A stretch of DNA of 64,000 bases from a virus. The stretch covers positions 1-64,000 of the IMG/VR virus record IMGVR_UViG_3300020421_002402. The stretch is one strand, 5' to 3'. The position numbers and the translations under genes were made by a program. Positions 19,190 to 27,355 of this stretch are shown one piece after another. Under the pieces are notes generated by a model. The model did no database searches. It was not told the origin of the DNA and saw only the letters and a program-made list of their open reading frames with translations. Position 1 is the stretch's first letter, and each line of letters begins with the position of its first letter.

Positions 19190-20286
19190 TGTCAGTATTT
19201 AATGCAAAAAATAAAAAACATCACACTAAAGCAAAGATGTTTTTGGATCCTAACGGTGGAGTTAATGTCCAACGATTTGATGTGGTTAAATACAAACAGT
19301 TTGAAAAATTAACTGAAAAACAACTGGGTTTCTTTTGGAGACCAGAAGAAGTTGATATCCTTAAAGATGCAAAAGACTTTAAAGAACTTACAGACTTTGA
19401 ACAACATATTTTTACAAGCAATTTAAAAAGACAAATTATATTAGATAGTGTACAAGGTCGTTCACCAAATTTAGCATTGTTGCCAGTAGTAAGTGTTCCT
19501 GAATTAGAAACATGGATTGAAACTTGGGCATTCTCAGAAACAATTCACAGTAGAAGTTACACGCATATTATTAGAAATGTGTACCCAGATCCTAGTAAAG
19601 TATTTGACAATATGTTAAACATTAAAGAAATTACAGATTGTTCAGATGCTATTACAGAAAACTACGACAAACTAATAGAACAAAATCAAGCAAGAGAACG
19701 TGGCTTACAAAGTTATGATGAATATGAACATAAGAAAGCATTGTATAAATGTATAATGAGTGTGAACATATTAGAAGGTGTACGTTTTTATGTTTCGTTT
19801 GCATGTAGTTGGGCATTTGCTGAACTTAAGAAAATGGAAGGTAATGCTAAAATTATCAAACTTATTGCTAGAGATGAAAATGTACACTTAGCAAGTACAC
19901 AACAAATGCTTAAAATACTTCCTCAAGATGATAAAGACTATGTAAAAATTGCAAAAGAGTTAAAAGAAGAATGTACGCAAATGTTTTTAGATGCAGTTGA
20001 ACAAGAAAAACAATGGGCAGACTATTTGTTCAAAGATGGCAGTATTATAGGACTAAATGCTGACTTACTTAAACAGTACATTGAATTTATTGCAGGCAAA
20101 AGAATGAGAGCAGTTCAATTAGAAACTCCTTTTAACACAGGCACAAATCCTTTACCTTGGACCCAAGCATGGATTACAGGTGGTAGTGTACAAGTTGCTC
20201 CTCAAGAAACTGAAATAAGTAGTTATGTTATTGGCGGTACAAAACAAGACGTTGATAACGATACTTTTAAAGGTTTTTCTCTTTAA
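19189..20286 (+). CDS. nrdB: Ribonucleoside-diphosphate reductase, class Ia small subunit
   Basis: 365 residues. It forms the diiron-tyrosyl radical partner of NrdA. The iron ligands and radical site fit the family: ETWAFSETIHSRSYTHII contains the Glu-x-x-His pair and the radical Tyr, and IARDENVHLASTQ supplies the second Glu-x-x-His set. Translation is coupled to nrdA by a one-base overlap. Iron need links it loosely to the ferritin-like and SUF genes elsewhere in the window. Confidence 0.96.
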   Translation: MSVFNAKNKKHHTKAKMFLDPNGGVNVQRFDVVKYKQFEKLTEKQLGFFWRPEEVDILKDAKDFKELTDFEQHIFTSNLKRQIILDSVQGRSPNLALLPVVSVPELETWIETWAFSETIHSRSYTHIIRNVYPDPSKVFDNMLNIKEITDCSDAITENYDKLIEQNQARERGLQSYDEYEHKKALYKCIMSVNILEGVRFYVSFACSWAFAELKKMEGNAKIIKLIARDENVHLASTQQMLKILPQDDKDYVKIAKELKEECTQMFLDAVEQEKQWADYLFKDGSIIGLNADLLKQYIEFIAGKRMRAVQLETPFNTGTNPLPWTQAWITGGSVQVAPQETEISSYVIGGTKQDVDNDTFKGFSL

Positions 20287-20303
20287 AAAACTCCCAAACT
20301 AGC

Positions 20304-20310
20304 ATAAATA
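20304..20310 (+). promoter_or_regulatory. T4-like late promoter element before the riboswitch
   Basis: ATAAATA whose predicted +1 (12 nt downstream, about 20316) falls on the first base pairs of the first aptamer at 20317. This supports the start-site geometry used elsewhere in the window. Confidence 0.6.
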
Positions 20311-20316
20311 ATTATA

Positions 20317-20375
20317 CGTTCATTCACTCTAAATGTAGCAGTGAACGGAAGTAGTCAATAGTGACGAAGGAACGC
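20317..20375 (+). promoter_or_regulatory. Glutamine riboswitch-like aptamer 1 (glnA / Downstream-peptide RNA motif)
   Basis: The closing stem pairs CGTTC (20317-20321) with GAACG (20370-20374); a CACT/AGTG hairpin lies inside; the conserved cores ACGGAAGTAG and CGAAGGAACGC are present. This matches my recollection of the glutamine aptamer consensus, known from cyanobacteria, their phages and marine metagenomes. Confidence 0.8.
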
Positions 20376-20380
20376 ATCTT

Positions 20381-20428
20381 CGTTCATCCTTAACAGGACG
20401 GAAGTAGGTGATAATACCGAAGGAACGC
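20381..20428 (+). promoter_or_regulatory. Glutamine riboswitch-like aptamer 2 and ribosome-site hairpin
   Basis: This is the second tandem copy, 53 nt after the first: CGTTC (20381-20385) pairs with GAACG (20423-20427), TCC/GGA forms the internal hairpin, and the cores ACGGAAGTAG and CGAAGGAACGC recur. Immediately downstream CATCTC (20428-20433) can pair with GAGATG (20441-20446), partly hiding the ribosome site of the peptide at 20450. C20428 follows the P1 strand, so ligand-dependent switching of that hairpin is plausible. Confidence 0.78.
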
Positions 20429-20449
20429 ATCTCATAATAGGAGATGTAA

Positions 20450-20611
20450 ATGACTAAGTATCAAGAAGCAGTACAAATCAAACGTGCTGTAAAAAAACAA
20501 CTTAAGAAAGAGCAAGGCAAAACAACTGGGTATATTTACAGAGGAGTTCGCTACGATAAAAGTAATAGTGACCTTCCTAATTATATAACAGACAATCCTT
20601 ACTATCCTTAA
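20450..20611 (+). CDS. 53-residue riboswitch-controlled peptide, DUF4278-like
   Basis: 53 residues with a basic N-terminal helix (QIKRAVKKQLKKEQGK) followed by YIYRGVRYDKS, which resembles the LTYRGVRY-type motif of DUF4278 proteins of cyanobacteria and cyanophages. Short peptides of this kind are the usual downstream genes of the Downstream-peptide RNA. The ribosome site taggag lies just upstream, inside a possible hairpin. A terminator follows directly. It may respond to glutamine, a signal of nitrogen status; its target is unknown. Confidence 0.75.
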   Translation: MTKYQEAVQIKRAVKKQLKKEQGKTTGYIYRGVRYDKSNSDLPNYITDNPYYP

Positions 20612-20618
20612 AGTAACT

Positions 20619-20648
20619 GAAAAGGGTCGGTAACGGCCCTTTTCTTTT
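20619..20648 (+). terminator. Rho-independent terminator
   Basis: AAAAGGG pairs with CCCTTTT around a tcggtaacgg loop, followed by a T-rich run. It ends the riboswitch-peptide transcript. Confidence 0.8.
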
Positions 20649-20649
20649 G

Positions 20650-20656
20650 ATAAATA
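20650..20656 (+). promoter_or_regulatory. T4-like late promoter element, 12 nt before ATG
   Basis: ATAAATA with its first A exactly 12 nt upstream of the ATG at 20662 of the PAAR gene. Confidence 0.65.
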
Positions 20657-20661
20657 AATGT

Positions 20662-20925
20662 ATGCCAGCATTAACAAGAACATCAGCAAACCAAGCCGGA
20701 GCAGTAATAGTTGGACCAGGTTCAGCAACAGTATTTGCCGAAGGACAGAAAGTATCTCTAATAGGCGACATGGTTGCAGGACATGGTAAATCACCACATG
20801 CCGCTCCTAAAATAGTTGGAACAAGTTCTACAGTATTTGCCACAGGTAAAAGTGTTACCAGAGAAGGCGATGCCGCAAGTTGTGGGCATGCCGCCAACGG
20901 TGCTAGTACCGTATTTGCCGGTTAA
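20662..20925 (+). CDS. PAAR-domain baseplate spike-tip protein
   Basis: 87 residues. It is almost entirely a PAAR repeat domain, with Pro-Ala-Leu near the start, repeated GxxTVFAxGxxV strands and spaced histidines (GHGKSPHAAP, CGHAANG) that would hold a metal at the tip. PAAR proteins cap the central spike of contractile tails and help puncture the outer membrane. The start at 20662 is chosen for its placement 12 nt after the late promoter element. A clear virion marker. Confidence 0.9.
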   Translation: MPALTRTSANQAGAVIVGPGSATVFAEGQKVSLIGDMVAGHGKSPHAAPKIVGTSSTVFATGKSVTREGDAASCGHAANGASTVFAG

Positions 20926-20941
20926 ACCACACCTTCTACAG

Positions 20942-20948
20942 ATAAGTA
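20942..20948 (+). promoter_or_regulatory. Possible variant late promoter element
   Basis: ATAAGTA, one base off ATAAATA, with its first A 13 nt before the ATG at 20955. The spacing is like the other late sites; the sequence is weaker. Confidence 0.35.
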
Positions 20949-20954
20949 TGTATC

Positions 20955-22097
20955 ATGCTTATAATTCAATTTAATGACTATATAGACCCTGCAAATTTCC
21001 CTGTTGAAATTGTACAATCATTTAAACATAATACATTCTTAATAGATTGTGAAATAAGCGAATATGACGTCATTTCCGCAATAACCAGTACTTATTCAGT
21101 GTCAAGTATGCAATCTAATGAAGATTGTGCGTATATTGACGTCTATGAGCGTCATACAACGTCATATACAACAGTTTCTCCCGAAGATACACTTGCGCCA
21201 CTCATAGAAAAACTAGACCTTTTAGCGGTACAAGAGCCCAAGATATTGTGTTTTAGTTGGCAAATGGACCGTAATTACATAGTAGATTACCGTATAGAAC
21301 AACTAATTAAAGCAGGACATATGGTAGTTTGTGCAGGTGGAAACAAGGATTTGCCTGTAATAGATATAAGTCCAGTTGCAGTAGATGGTGTAATTAGAGT
21401 GGGTGGAAACAAGCATAATGGTTACTATCAGAACTGGATAGACATATATGATGTAATTGATCCTACTGAACCAAACAGCAATAAAGCAGTTCATAACATT
21501 TGTACTAAAATGGTACACAAGCAATTAGAACTAGATTATGAACTTGCGTATTACAGTGATAGTAGTGTTCGTAGTGCTCCTTGGCCTCTTAGACTCGCAC
21601 AGACGCCGTCTAACGAAGCAAAATACTATGAATTTAATCCTGTATCCAATTTGAGATATTGTGCAGGAGAGCATTTAATACCAGTTAGACCAGGCGACCA
21701 AGTTAGTGTTTTATATGGAGGCGTACAATTAGAAGATTATGTAGATGCAAGATATGTAGATATGGGTGTTGAAATGCCACGTGGAATAACATTTAATATT
21801 GATAGTGGTTGGTTGTATGGAACTTTTAAATTTAAAACCAACATGTTTCATAGATTCCAAGCAGACATAAATGGACAATTATTTGAATACCATATGATAA
21901 GTTGTGATGCAGATAATAAACTTACTTACGATGATGTAAAACACAAATACTTTAATAGACCATATGATGCACCTCCATTTACAATGAGAGAATATTGGGT
22001 GCCTATGGCAAGACCTGTTAAACTTTTAGAACCAGGCGACCCTTTTATTAGAACTTATAATCTAAATGATTTACATTTATACAGGGAATTCGAATGA
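20955..22097 (+). CDS. Degenerate subtilisin-like fold protein with Ig-like C-terminal domain
   Basis: 380 residues. The middle part (about 95-155) has the architecture of a peptidase S8 core: an ILCFSWQ strand, a helix ending in IKAGHMVVCAGGNKD (compare the AAGN motif), then ISPVAVDGVIRVGG (compare SPA, VDG-VI-VG). The catalytic Ser motif GTSMA is not seen, so it is probably inactive. About 245-310 (VEMPRGITFNIDSGWLYGTF) resembles putative Ig domains of surface proteins. It overlaps the next gene by ATGA and heads a seven-gene overlapping cassette. Confidence 0.5.
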   Translation: MLIIQFNDYIDPANFPVEIVQSFKHNTFLIDCEISEYDVISAITSTYSVSSMQSNEDCAYIDVYERHTTSYTTVSPEDTLAPLIEKLDLLAVQEPKILCFSWQMDRNYIVDYRIEQLIKAGHMVVCAGGNKDLPVIDISPVAVDGVIRVGGNKHNGYYQNWIDIYDVIDPTEPNSNKAVHNICTKMVHKQLELDYELAYYSDSSVRSAPWPLRLAQTPSNEAKYYEFNPVSNLRYCAGEHLIPVRPGDQVSVLYGGVQLEDYVDARYVDMGVEMPRGITFNIDSGWLYGTFKFKTNMFHRFQADINGQLFEYHMISCDADNKLTYDDVKHKYFNRPYDAPPFTMREYWVPMARPVKLLEPGDPFIRTYNLNDLHLYREFE

Positions 22098-23050
22098 GAG
22101 GTGTAACATTTAGTGAATTTGGAAATGGACAAAACGTTGATATGTTTGTTCAAGCACCAGACGTAATTCCTCGTACTCCATTTATTGAGGCAATTGAAAC
22201 AGCCAAAAAAATTAGACAAAAATTTACTAAAGATTTATATGTATGGTGCGATTATAGTGTACAACACATATATTCACAAATTGCTATGCAAGGATTTAAA
22301 ATGGCAGGTATAGATTTTGTAGCCGCTATTCCTGTGTTAAGCAATAATTTAAGTAAACGTGAAAACGATTGCAGTATTGCATATTGTGAAGCAAGAGGAA
22401 TAAAGTATGAATTATTTCCTATAGATGTTCCAGCACTTTTTGATGGAGAAGAGTTTGAATATTATGGAGAAAAATTTCCTACTACACAACCACAAATGAC
22501 AATAGCAGGAAAGTTTTTTGATTTACTTCCTGATTGTTGCATTGTTTATCCTGGATTTATGATGCATGTTAGCAATAGCGATTGGACAAGAACTAAAAAT
22601 AACGGCTTTATGCCTTTTGTACCACATCAAACACAAGAACATGCCGCCGAAGTAAGTGGCAAAGAGTACACAAATTTTCAAGAACACTATGTTGATATGT
22701 ATAGTAGTTGGATGTTTACGCAAAGTTATGGAGAAGTTCTAAAGTCTTCCACACAAGAATTTGTTGATAATGCCCCACACAGATACTATCAATATGAAGT
22801 AAGAACTATCAAACAAGCAGGTTTCGACATAAAACCTACAACACAGAAGTTAATAGGCATTGAATTGCTTAAAAGTCACTTCGGACATGATAAATACGAT
22901 AATACACTAAGACAAAGATTAGCACCATTTGGGCCTTTGACCTTAAAGTATGCTAGTCTACAATATACAGTAAAAGTAGACACTAGACTTAAGGAAATGT
23001 TAGAAAAACATCATGAAACGAACTTTGACTTCATTAACAAACTTTTTTAA
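22094..23050 (+). CDS. PP-loop ATPase-like phage protein, probably degenerate
   Basis: 318 residues. The layout resembles ATP-pyrophosphatase (asparagine-synthase-like) phage proteins: an LYVWCDYS strand-loop where SGGxDS would lie, a helix, an AIPVLSNN strand, a Cys-containing AYCEARGIKYELFPID helix-strand, then FPTTQPQMTIAGKFFDLL. The canonical Ser-Gly-Gly loop is missing, so ATP use is doubtful. It overlaps the desaturase downstream by 38 nt. A specific function cannot be named. Confidence 0.42.
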   Translation: MRGVTFSEFGNGQNVDMFVQAPDVIPRTPFIEAIETAKKIRQKFTKDLYVWCDYSVQHIYSQIAMQGFKMAGIDFVAAIPVLSNNLSKRENDCSIAYCEARGIKYELFPIDVPALFDGEEFEYYGEKFPTTQPQMTIAGKFFDLLPDCCIVYPGFMMHVSNSDWTRTKNNGFMPFVPHQTQEHAAEVSGKEYTNFQEHYVDMYSSWMFTQSYGEVLKSSTQEFVDNAPHRYYQYEVRTIKQAGFDIKPTTQKLIGIELLKSHFGHDKYDNTLRQRLAPFGPLTLKYASLQYTVKVDTRLKEMLEKHHETNFDFINKLF

Positions 23051-23837
23051 AGATAAAGCAAAAATAAATTTTTGGCTATATACTCTTCCTATACAATTAG
23101 TAGGATGGAGCATTATACCTATTATGGCATACAATGGCGACTGGAACTACTTATGGCTAGGCTTACTTACATACTTCTTATTTGGATGTGTGGGAATGGC
23201 TATCGGATTACATAGGTATTGGGGTCACAAAGCATTTGAAATGCCCAAATGGAAAGAAAGGATTATGACCACGTTTAGTGTTTTTAATGGTTATGGTAGT
23301 ATATTTCCTTGGGTTATGATACATGAAAAAGGACATCATAAAAACAGTGATAGAGAAGATGATCCGCATTCACCATTACAAGGTTTTTGGCATGCCTTTT
23401 TGACATGGCACAGAGAACAAAAATATTTTGATAAACACATAGATAGACGTACTTTGGTTACTTACATAAGAAGAGAGTTTGTAACTGATAAGTATTATAC
23501 GTTTTTAAATGACAATCATATAGCAATTAACTATGGAACATTTGCACTAGCATGGTTATTGTTTGGTTGGCAAGTTGCACTATACGGTATCTGGTTTGGT
23601 ATATGGGCAACACTAATGAATACCAGTTTGGTAACAGCACTTAGTCATTACAGTTGGTTTGGCTATAGAAATTTTGATACACCAGATAATAGTGTAAATA
23701 ATAGAGTAGGTGCTATCCTTACATTTGGTGAAATGTTACACAACAATCATCATAAACATTGGAGAGCATCAAGTAACAGTCAACACTGGAGCGAAGTAGA
23801 TATCAGTGGTTGGGTAATCAACGGACTTAAAAAATAA
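23013..23837 (+). CDS. Fatty-acid desaturase, copy 1
   Basis: 274 residues, with several hydrophobic transmembrane stretches (about 22-60 and 175-215). The three histidine boxes of membrane diiron desaturases are present: HRYWGH at 67-72, HEKGHH at 104-109 and HNNHHKH near 240. The family inserts cis double bonds into acyl-CoA or lipid-bound acyl chains using oxygen and reduced ferredoxin or cytochrome b5. Box 2 is HEKGHH rather than the commoner HRxHH. The stop touches the next desaturase start (TAATG). Confidence 0.88.
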   Translation: MKRTLTSLTNFFKDKAKINFWLYTLPIQLVGWSIIPIMAYNGDWNYLWLGLLTYFLFGCVGMAIGLHRYWGHKAFEMPKWKERIMTTFSVFNGYGSIFPWVMIHEKGHHKNSDREDDPHSPLQGFWHAFLTWHREQKYFDKHIDRRTLVTYIRREFVTDKYYTFLNDNHIAINYGTFALAWLLFGWQVALYGIWFGIWATLMNTSLVTALSHYSWFGYRNFDTPDNSVNNRVGAILTFGEMLHNNHHKHWRASSNSQHWSEVDISGWVINGLKK

Positions 23838-24610
23838 TGTTATTTTATTTAATATTTTTACCAGTAGCATTTATATCCTTAATATGGAGTATCTTCAACG
23901 GCAGTTTACAATTATATTGTGCTACTGCTTTATTTACAATTCTTTACAGTGGATACGGTATAAGTGTTGGATTTCATAGATTACACAGTCATAACAGTTT
24001 TAAAACTTGGGAACCTATAAGAAAATTACTTTTATATCTAGGTTGTCAAGGAGCACAAGGCTCTCCTATTACTTGGAGTCTTTTACACAACAGAAGTCAT
24101 CATGCACACACAGACAAAGAAGGAGATGTACACACTCCAACTAAAGGATTATTTTATGCATTCTTTGGTTGGATATTCCGCAAAGCAAATCATGAATTTG
24201 CCAGAACAGAGTTGTTTAAAATAAGAAAACAACTTGATCCGTTTGCATTATGGTGTCATAAAAATTATCACTTTTTATTAATATTAAATTTAGCACTTTT
24301 AGGTTTACTAACTTTTTGGATTCCGGGTGTTGAAGGAAGATATATACTTGCTAGTTTAAACGCAAGTTTCCTAAGTGTAATTATAAGTGGTATTGTAAAC
24401 GTATTTGGTCATACACCTATTAAAGGTTTGACATACGAAACAACACCAATGAAAAATAGAAGTACTAATAATCCTTGGTTAGCATTATTTACATGGGGTG
24501 AAAGTTTACATAACAATCATCATTATAAACCAAGAAGATTAAACTTTAATACTAAATGGTATGAAATGGATGTAGGCAGATGGATGATATCAACAATAAA
24601 GAAATCTTAA
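23837..24610 (+). CDS. Fatty-acid desaturase, copy 2
   Basis: 257 residues, hydrophobic. Histidine boxes are HRLHSH at 47-52, HNRSHH at 84-89 followed by AHTDKEGD, and HNNHHY near 230. It is closer to the classical delta-9 acyl-CoA desaturase pattern than copy 1 and shares only the box framework with it, so it may act on another position or substrate. Translation is coupled to copy 1. The tandem pair suggests deliberate remodelling of host or virion-associated lipids. Confidence 0.88.
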   Translation: MLFYLIFLPVAFISLIWSIFNGSLQLYCATALFTILYSGYGISVGFHRLHSHNSFKTWEPIRKLLLYLGCQGAQGSPITWSLLHNRSHHAHTDKEGDVHTPTKGLFYAFFGWIFRKANHEFARTELFKIRKQLDPFALWCHKNYHFLLILNLALLGLLTFWIPGVEGRYILASLNASFLSVIISGIVNVFGHTPIKGLTYETTPMKNRSTNNPWLALFTWGESLHNNHHYKPRRLNFNTKWYEMDVGRWMISTIKKS

Positions 24611-25182
24611 GAACATTTTTTGAAGGAAAAATTGGCTGTATAGAATACAGCGATAAATGGTTACCTCAACTAGAAAAGTTTTGCAGTATTGCAAAAGACT
24701 GCGGATACGAAAACAATTCGTCACCAGAAGCAATGAAAGTAGATGAGATACAATATCATTGCATGGTGCATATACCTACAAATGAAATTTATGCAGTAGC
24801 AGGTGTACAGTATATGCCTGAATACAAAGATGGCTATTACAGAATATGGACACGTCTTTGTAGAATTCCTAAAGATGATATTCCTATGACAAGAACAAGA
24901 AGATATGGTAGAGGAGAGATGCCTGAGTTTGACGGATTATTATATTTTAATTGTGAATGGGCAACTAAACAACCTAATTTTAAAGCAACATTTGGAACTA
25001 CATTAGCCAACAAAGCCTATGCAGACAATTATGTAAGAAGCAGTAATACTATTACAGATTATGTAAAGAGAAATTGGTGGCTTAAAAAAGGTATTGCAGA
25101 GCCTGAAGGTATTACAGAATTTTATTCTGTTCCACAAGTAGTGTGGAGAATGTATTTCAACAAGTTTAAAGAGTTAAGTTAA
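24580..25182 (+). CDS. Phage GNAT-like protein, function unknown
   Basis: 200 residues. The segment CGYENNSSPEAMKVDEIQYH and then EIYAVAGVQYMPEYKDGYYRIWTRLCR matches a family widespread in marine T4-like phages; its alpha/beta order recalls N-acetyltransferases, but no acetyl-CoA loop is obvious. It starts inside the desaturase 2 gene (31 nt overlap) and its stop touches the hydrolase start. Confidence 0.5.
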   Translation: MDDINNKEILRTFFEGKIGCIEYSDKWLPQLEKFCSIAKDCGYENNSSPEAMKVDEIQYHCMVHIPTNEIYAVAGVQYMPEYKDGYYRIWTRLCRIPKDDIPMTRTRRYGRGEMPEFDGLLYFNCEWATKQPNFKATFGTTLANKAYADNYVRSSNTITDYVKRNWWLKKGIAEPEGITEFYSVPQVVWRMYFNKFKELS

Positions 25183-26039
25183 TGAAAAATATAAAAAGAG
25201 TTTTATTTCAAGTCAAAAGTTCCAAAAACATTTTTTGGGACGACACACCAATTAGAATTGGATGTCAATTAGTAGTACCAGATAAATTCGCAGGTGACCA
25301 ACCATTGTGTATTATAAGTCATGGTTCAGGTGGATTAGGCAGTGATACGGATTTATTTGTAGACAGTTTAGGCAAACAAGGTATTGCAACTTTATGTGTT
25401 GATAGTTTTACAGGTAGAAGTATGGAAGCCATTGGCTGGAATGACTTCAGTGGATATGTAAGTCCTAGAATGAGAGCATTAGAAACTGTAGAAGCATATA
25501 AATTTTTATGTGAAAATCATAGAAATATGTTTGCAGGTTTAAATTTAAACAAACTTGCATTTGTAGGATTTAGTTGGGGTGCCGATACTGTTGCAAATGT
25601 AATTGCACACTATAATGAAACATTGCCTAAAGAAACATTTTTTGCACTATGTTATGGAAACTTATGGCCCTTTGAAGAAGCATTCCACAAAGCAAAAGAA
25701 TATGATGTTACTTTGTATCATGGTGCTGAAGATAATTGGACTCATCCAGAAAAAAGTAAAATATTTGCAGATGAGACAAACAGCAAGTATGTAGAATTTT
25801 TTGATTGTGTACATGGATTTTGTAAACCTGGATATGATGATGAAGTTGCAGAACAAGTAATAGTAAACTATCATGCACCTTTTCCTGTGCCAACAGAATT
25901 GAAAGAAGTTTATAGTTGGATACAAAAAGGAAAAATTTGGGAAGATACAGAATGGCAACGTGTTGATGCAAAAATGTCTTATGACCAAATGGCTACAGAA
26001 CAGATTCTAAACGACATCATTACTAAATTAACCAAGTAA
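25182..26039 (+). CDS. Dienelactone-hydrolase-like alpha/beta hydrolase
   Basis: 285 residues. It has an oxyanion-hole loop ISHGSGG at about 45-51, a nucleophile elbow GFSWGAD with Ser131, an Asp in HGAEDNW near 187 and the catalytic His in CVHGF near 211, in the order of the alpha/beta-hydrolase fold. The Ser nucleophile differs from the Cys of classical dienelactone hydrolase, so an esterase or lipase-like role is more likely. It is the last overlapping gene of the desaturase cassette. Confidence 0.78.
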   Translation: MKNIKRVLFQVKSSKNIFWDDTPIRIGCQLVVPDKFAGDQPLCIISHGSGGLGSDTDLFVDSLGKQGIATLCVDSFTGRSMEAIGWNDFSGYVSPRMRALETVEAYKFLCENHRNMFAGLNLNKLAFVGFSWGADTVANVIAHYNETLPKETFFALCYGNLWPFEEAFHKAKEYDVTLYHGAEDNWTHPEKSKIFADETNSKYVEFFDCVHGFCKPGYDDEVAEQVIVNYHAPFPVPTELKEVYSWIQKGKIWEDTEWQRVDAKMSYDQMATEQILNDIITKLTK

Positions 26040-26045
26040 ATTACG

Positions 26046-26052
26046 ATAAATA
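26046..26052 (+). promoter_or_regulatory. T4-like late promoter element, 12 nt before ATG
   Basis: ATAAATA with its first A exactly 12 nt upstream of the ATG at 26058; the intervening tattggt is repeated upstream of 49446. Confidence 0.65.
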
Positions 26053-26057
26053 TTGGT

Positions 26058-27110
26058 ATGAGCAAACTCATATCGGTTGTAGGGCCACACTTTTACGCAC
26101 CAAATAATCCAGTTAATATACAATGGAGTATGGGTAATACCTGTAATTTCTCGTGTAATTACTGCCCAACTGTATTACATGATGGAACAAATCCATGGAT
26201 GCCTAAAGAAACATATCTTAAAACAATTGAAAAGGTCTGTGACTACTATAAAGAACACACTTATATGCATAACGGCGAAGAAAAAACTCGTGCTATGCAT
26301 TGGGAACTTATAGGCGGAGAAGTTACAACAATACCTGATTTTGAAGAAATATTGCAAAAATTATATGATTATAAAGCAAATGTTACAGTTTATTCAAATG
26401 GTAGTAGAACAGTACGTTGGTGGGAAGAAGCAAGAAATTATTTACAAGGAGTTGTACTTACATATCATCCTTTAACAATGGATAAGCAACACTTTAAAGA
26501 TGTCGTAGACGTACTTAAAGGGCATGTAACGGTAGATATAAGTATTGCAGGTATAAGTGGTCAAGTAGCAGAATTGTATGACTACGGTGAAGAATTAAGA
26601 GAAATGTTTAATGATGATAATGGTAGACAAAGTATATATGATGTAAGTATTGCTGTGAAAACATTATATAAAAAATTATTAGGCGACAACAATAATTACG
26701 ATACACAAGAAACTTGGTATGAATATAGTCCATATGAAATAGAGATAATGCAACGTCCAGGAGTTAAACCAAATCCTAATCCTGCTCCAGACAATACACC
26801 TAGTCATGTTAAGGGAGATCCTAAGTATTGGTCAACTGAATTTAAGTACGATGATGGAACTGTGAAGTATGTACAAAGCCATCAAATTATAAATGAAGGA
26901 CTTAACAAGTTTGGAGGAATGAAATGCCACTTAGGTTCCGAAGGACTCAATATAGACATGCATGGCGAAATAATTAGCAGTTGGTGTGGTGCAAAAAGTT
27001 TTGGAAATATCACACAAATTAAAGAATTAGAATTACCAACAGAACATTATACTTGTTCTTTTGAATACTGTAATAACCTAAATGACATCAGCATAACCAA
27101 ATCGTTATAA
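26058..27110 (+). CDS. Radical SAM protein with extra C-terminal cysteines
   Basis: 350 residues. CNFSCNYC (Cys29, Cys33, Cys36) is the CX3CX2C motif that binds the [4Fe-4S] cluster and cleaves S-adenosylmethionine; ELIGGEVTTIPDF follows in the place of the GGE motif. The C-terminal part has further cysteines (MKCHLG, SSWCGAK, YTCSFEYC) suggesting a second cluster of SPASM or twitch type, as in peptide- and metabolite-modifying enzymes. Substrate unknown. Its clusters could be supplied by the SUF genes of this window. Confidence 0.85.
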   Translation: MSKLISVVGPHFYAPNNPVNIQWSMGNTCNFSCNYCPTVLHDGTNPWMPKETYLKTIEKVCDYYKEHTYMHNGEEKTRAMHWELIGGEVTTIPDFEEILQKLYDYKANVTVYSNGSRTVRWWEEARNYLQGVVLTYHPLTMDKQHFKDVVDVLKGHVTVDISIAGISGQVAELYDYGEELREMFNDDNGRQSIYDVSIAVKTLYKKLLGDNNNYDTQETWYEYSPYEIEIMQRPGVKPNPNPAPDNTPSHVKGDPKYWSTEFKYDDGTVKYVQSHQIINEGLNKFGGMKCHLGSEGLNIDMHGEIISSWCGAKSFGNITQIKELELPTEHYTCSFEYCNNLNDISITKSL

Positions 27111-27136
27111 AAAATATCTTTTTTATAAGTTTTTTT
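27105..27136 (+). terminator. AT-rich Rho-independent terminator
   Basis: TTATAAAAAA pairs perfectly with TTTTTTATAA around a TATC loop, then G and seven T. The radical SAM stop codon lies in the upstream arm. Confidence 0.75.
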
Positions 27137-27235
27137 ATATTATATTATAAATACCTTCTATAATAGGCAATAAGTTTTGTTTATATAATCATTCTCCCTT
27201 ATACGATGATACAAGTAAAACGTTCTATAATAATG

Positions 27236-27268
27236 TGTAGTCTCCTGTTCTCTGTGCAGGTAGGAGAT
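27236..27268 (+). repeat. Inverted repeat ahead of the micro-genes
   Basis: TCTCCTG near 27241 can pair with AGGAGA near 27263, which would hide a possible ribosome site before the ATG at 27272. The rest of 27137-27235 is AT-rich and I see nothing else in it. Confidence 0.35.
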
Positions 27269-27271
27269 TCC

Positions 27272-27355
27272 ATGGCAGGAGTTATGAGAAGTTTACGTGA
27301 TATAGAACATGCTTATTACATACACAGGAGCAACGATGGAAGATTTGAAAGATAA
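27272..27355 (+). CDS. Candidate 27-residue peptide
   Basis: An open frame of 27 codons (MAGVMRSLRDIEHAYYIHRS onward) with an AGGAGA site upstream. It overlaps the next micro-gene by 20 nt. Basic and hydrophilic; no family known. Weak support. Confidence 0.3.
   Translation: MAGVMRSLRDIEHAYYIHRSNDGRFER

Noticed and set aside
16883-20286. Intein or intron in the ribonucleotide reductase genes
   Set aside because: Both proteins read through without insertion and have normal family lengths.
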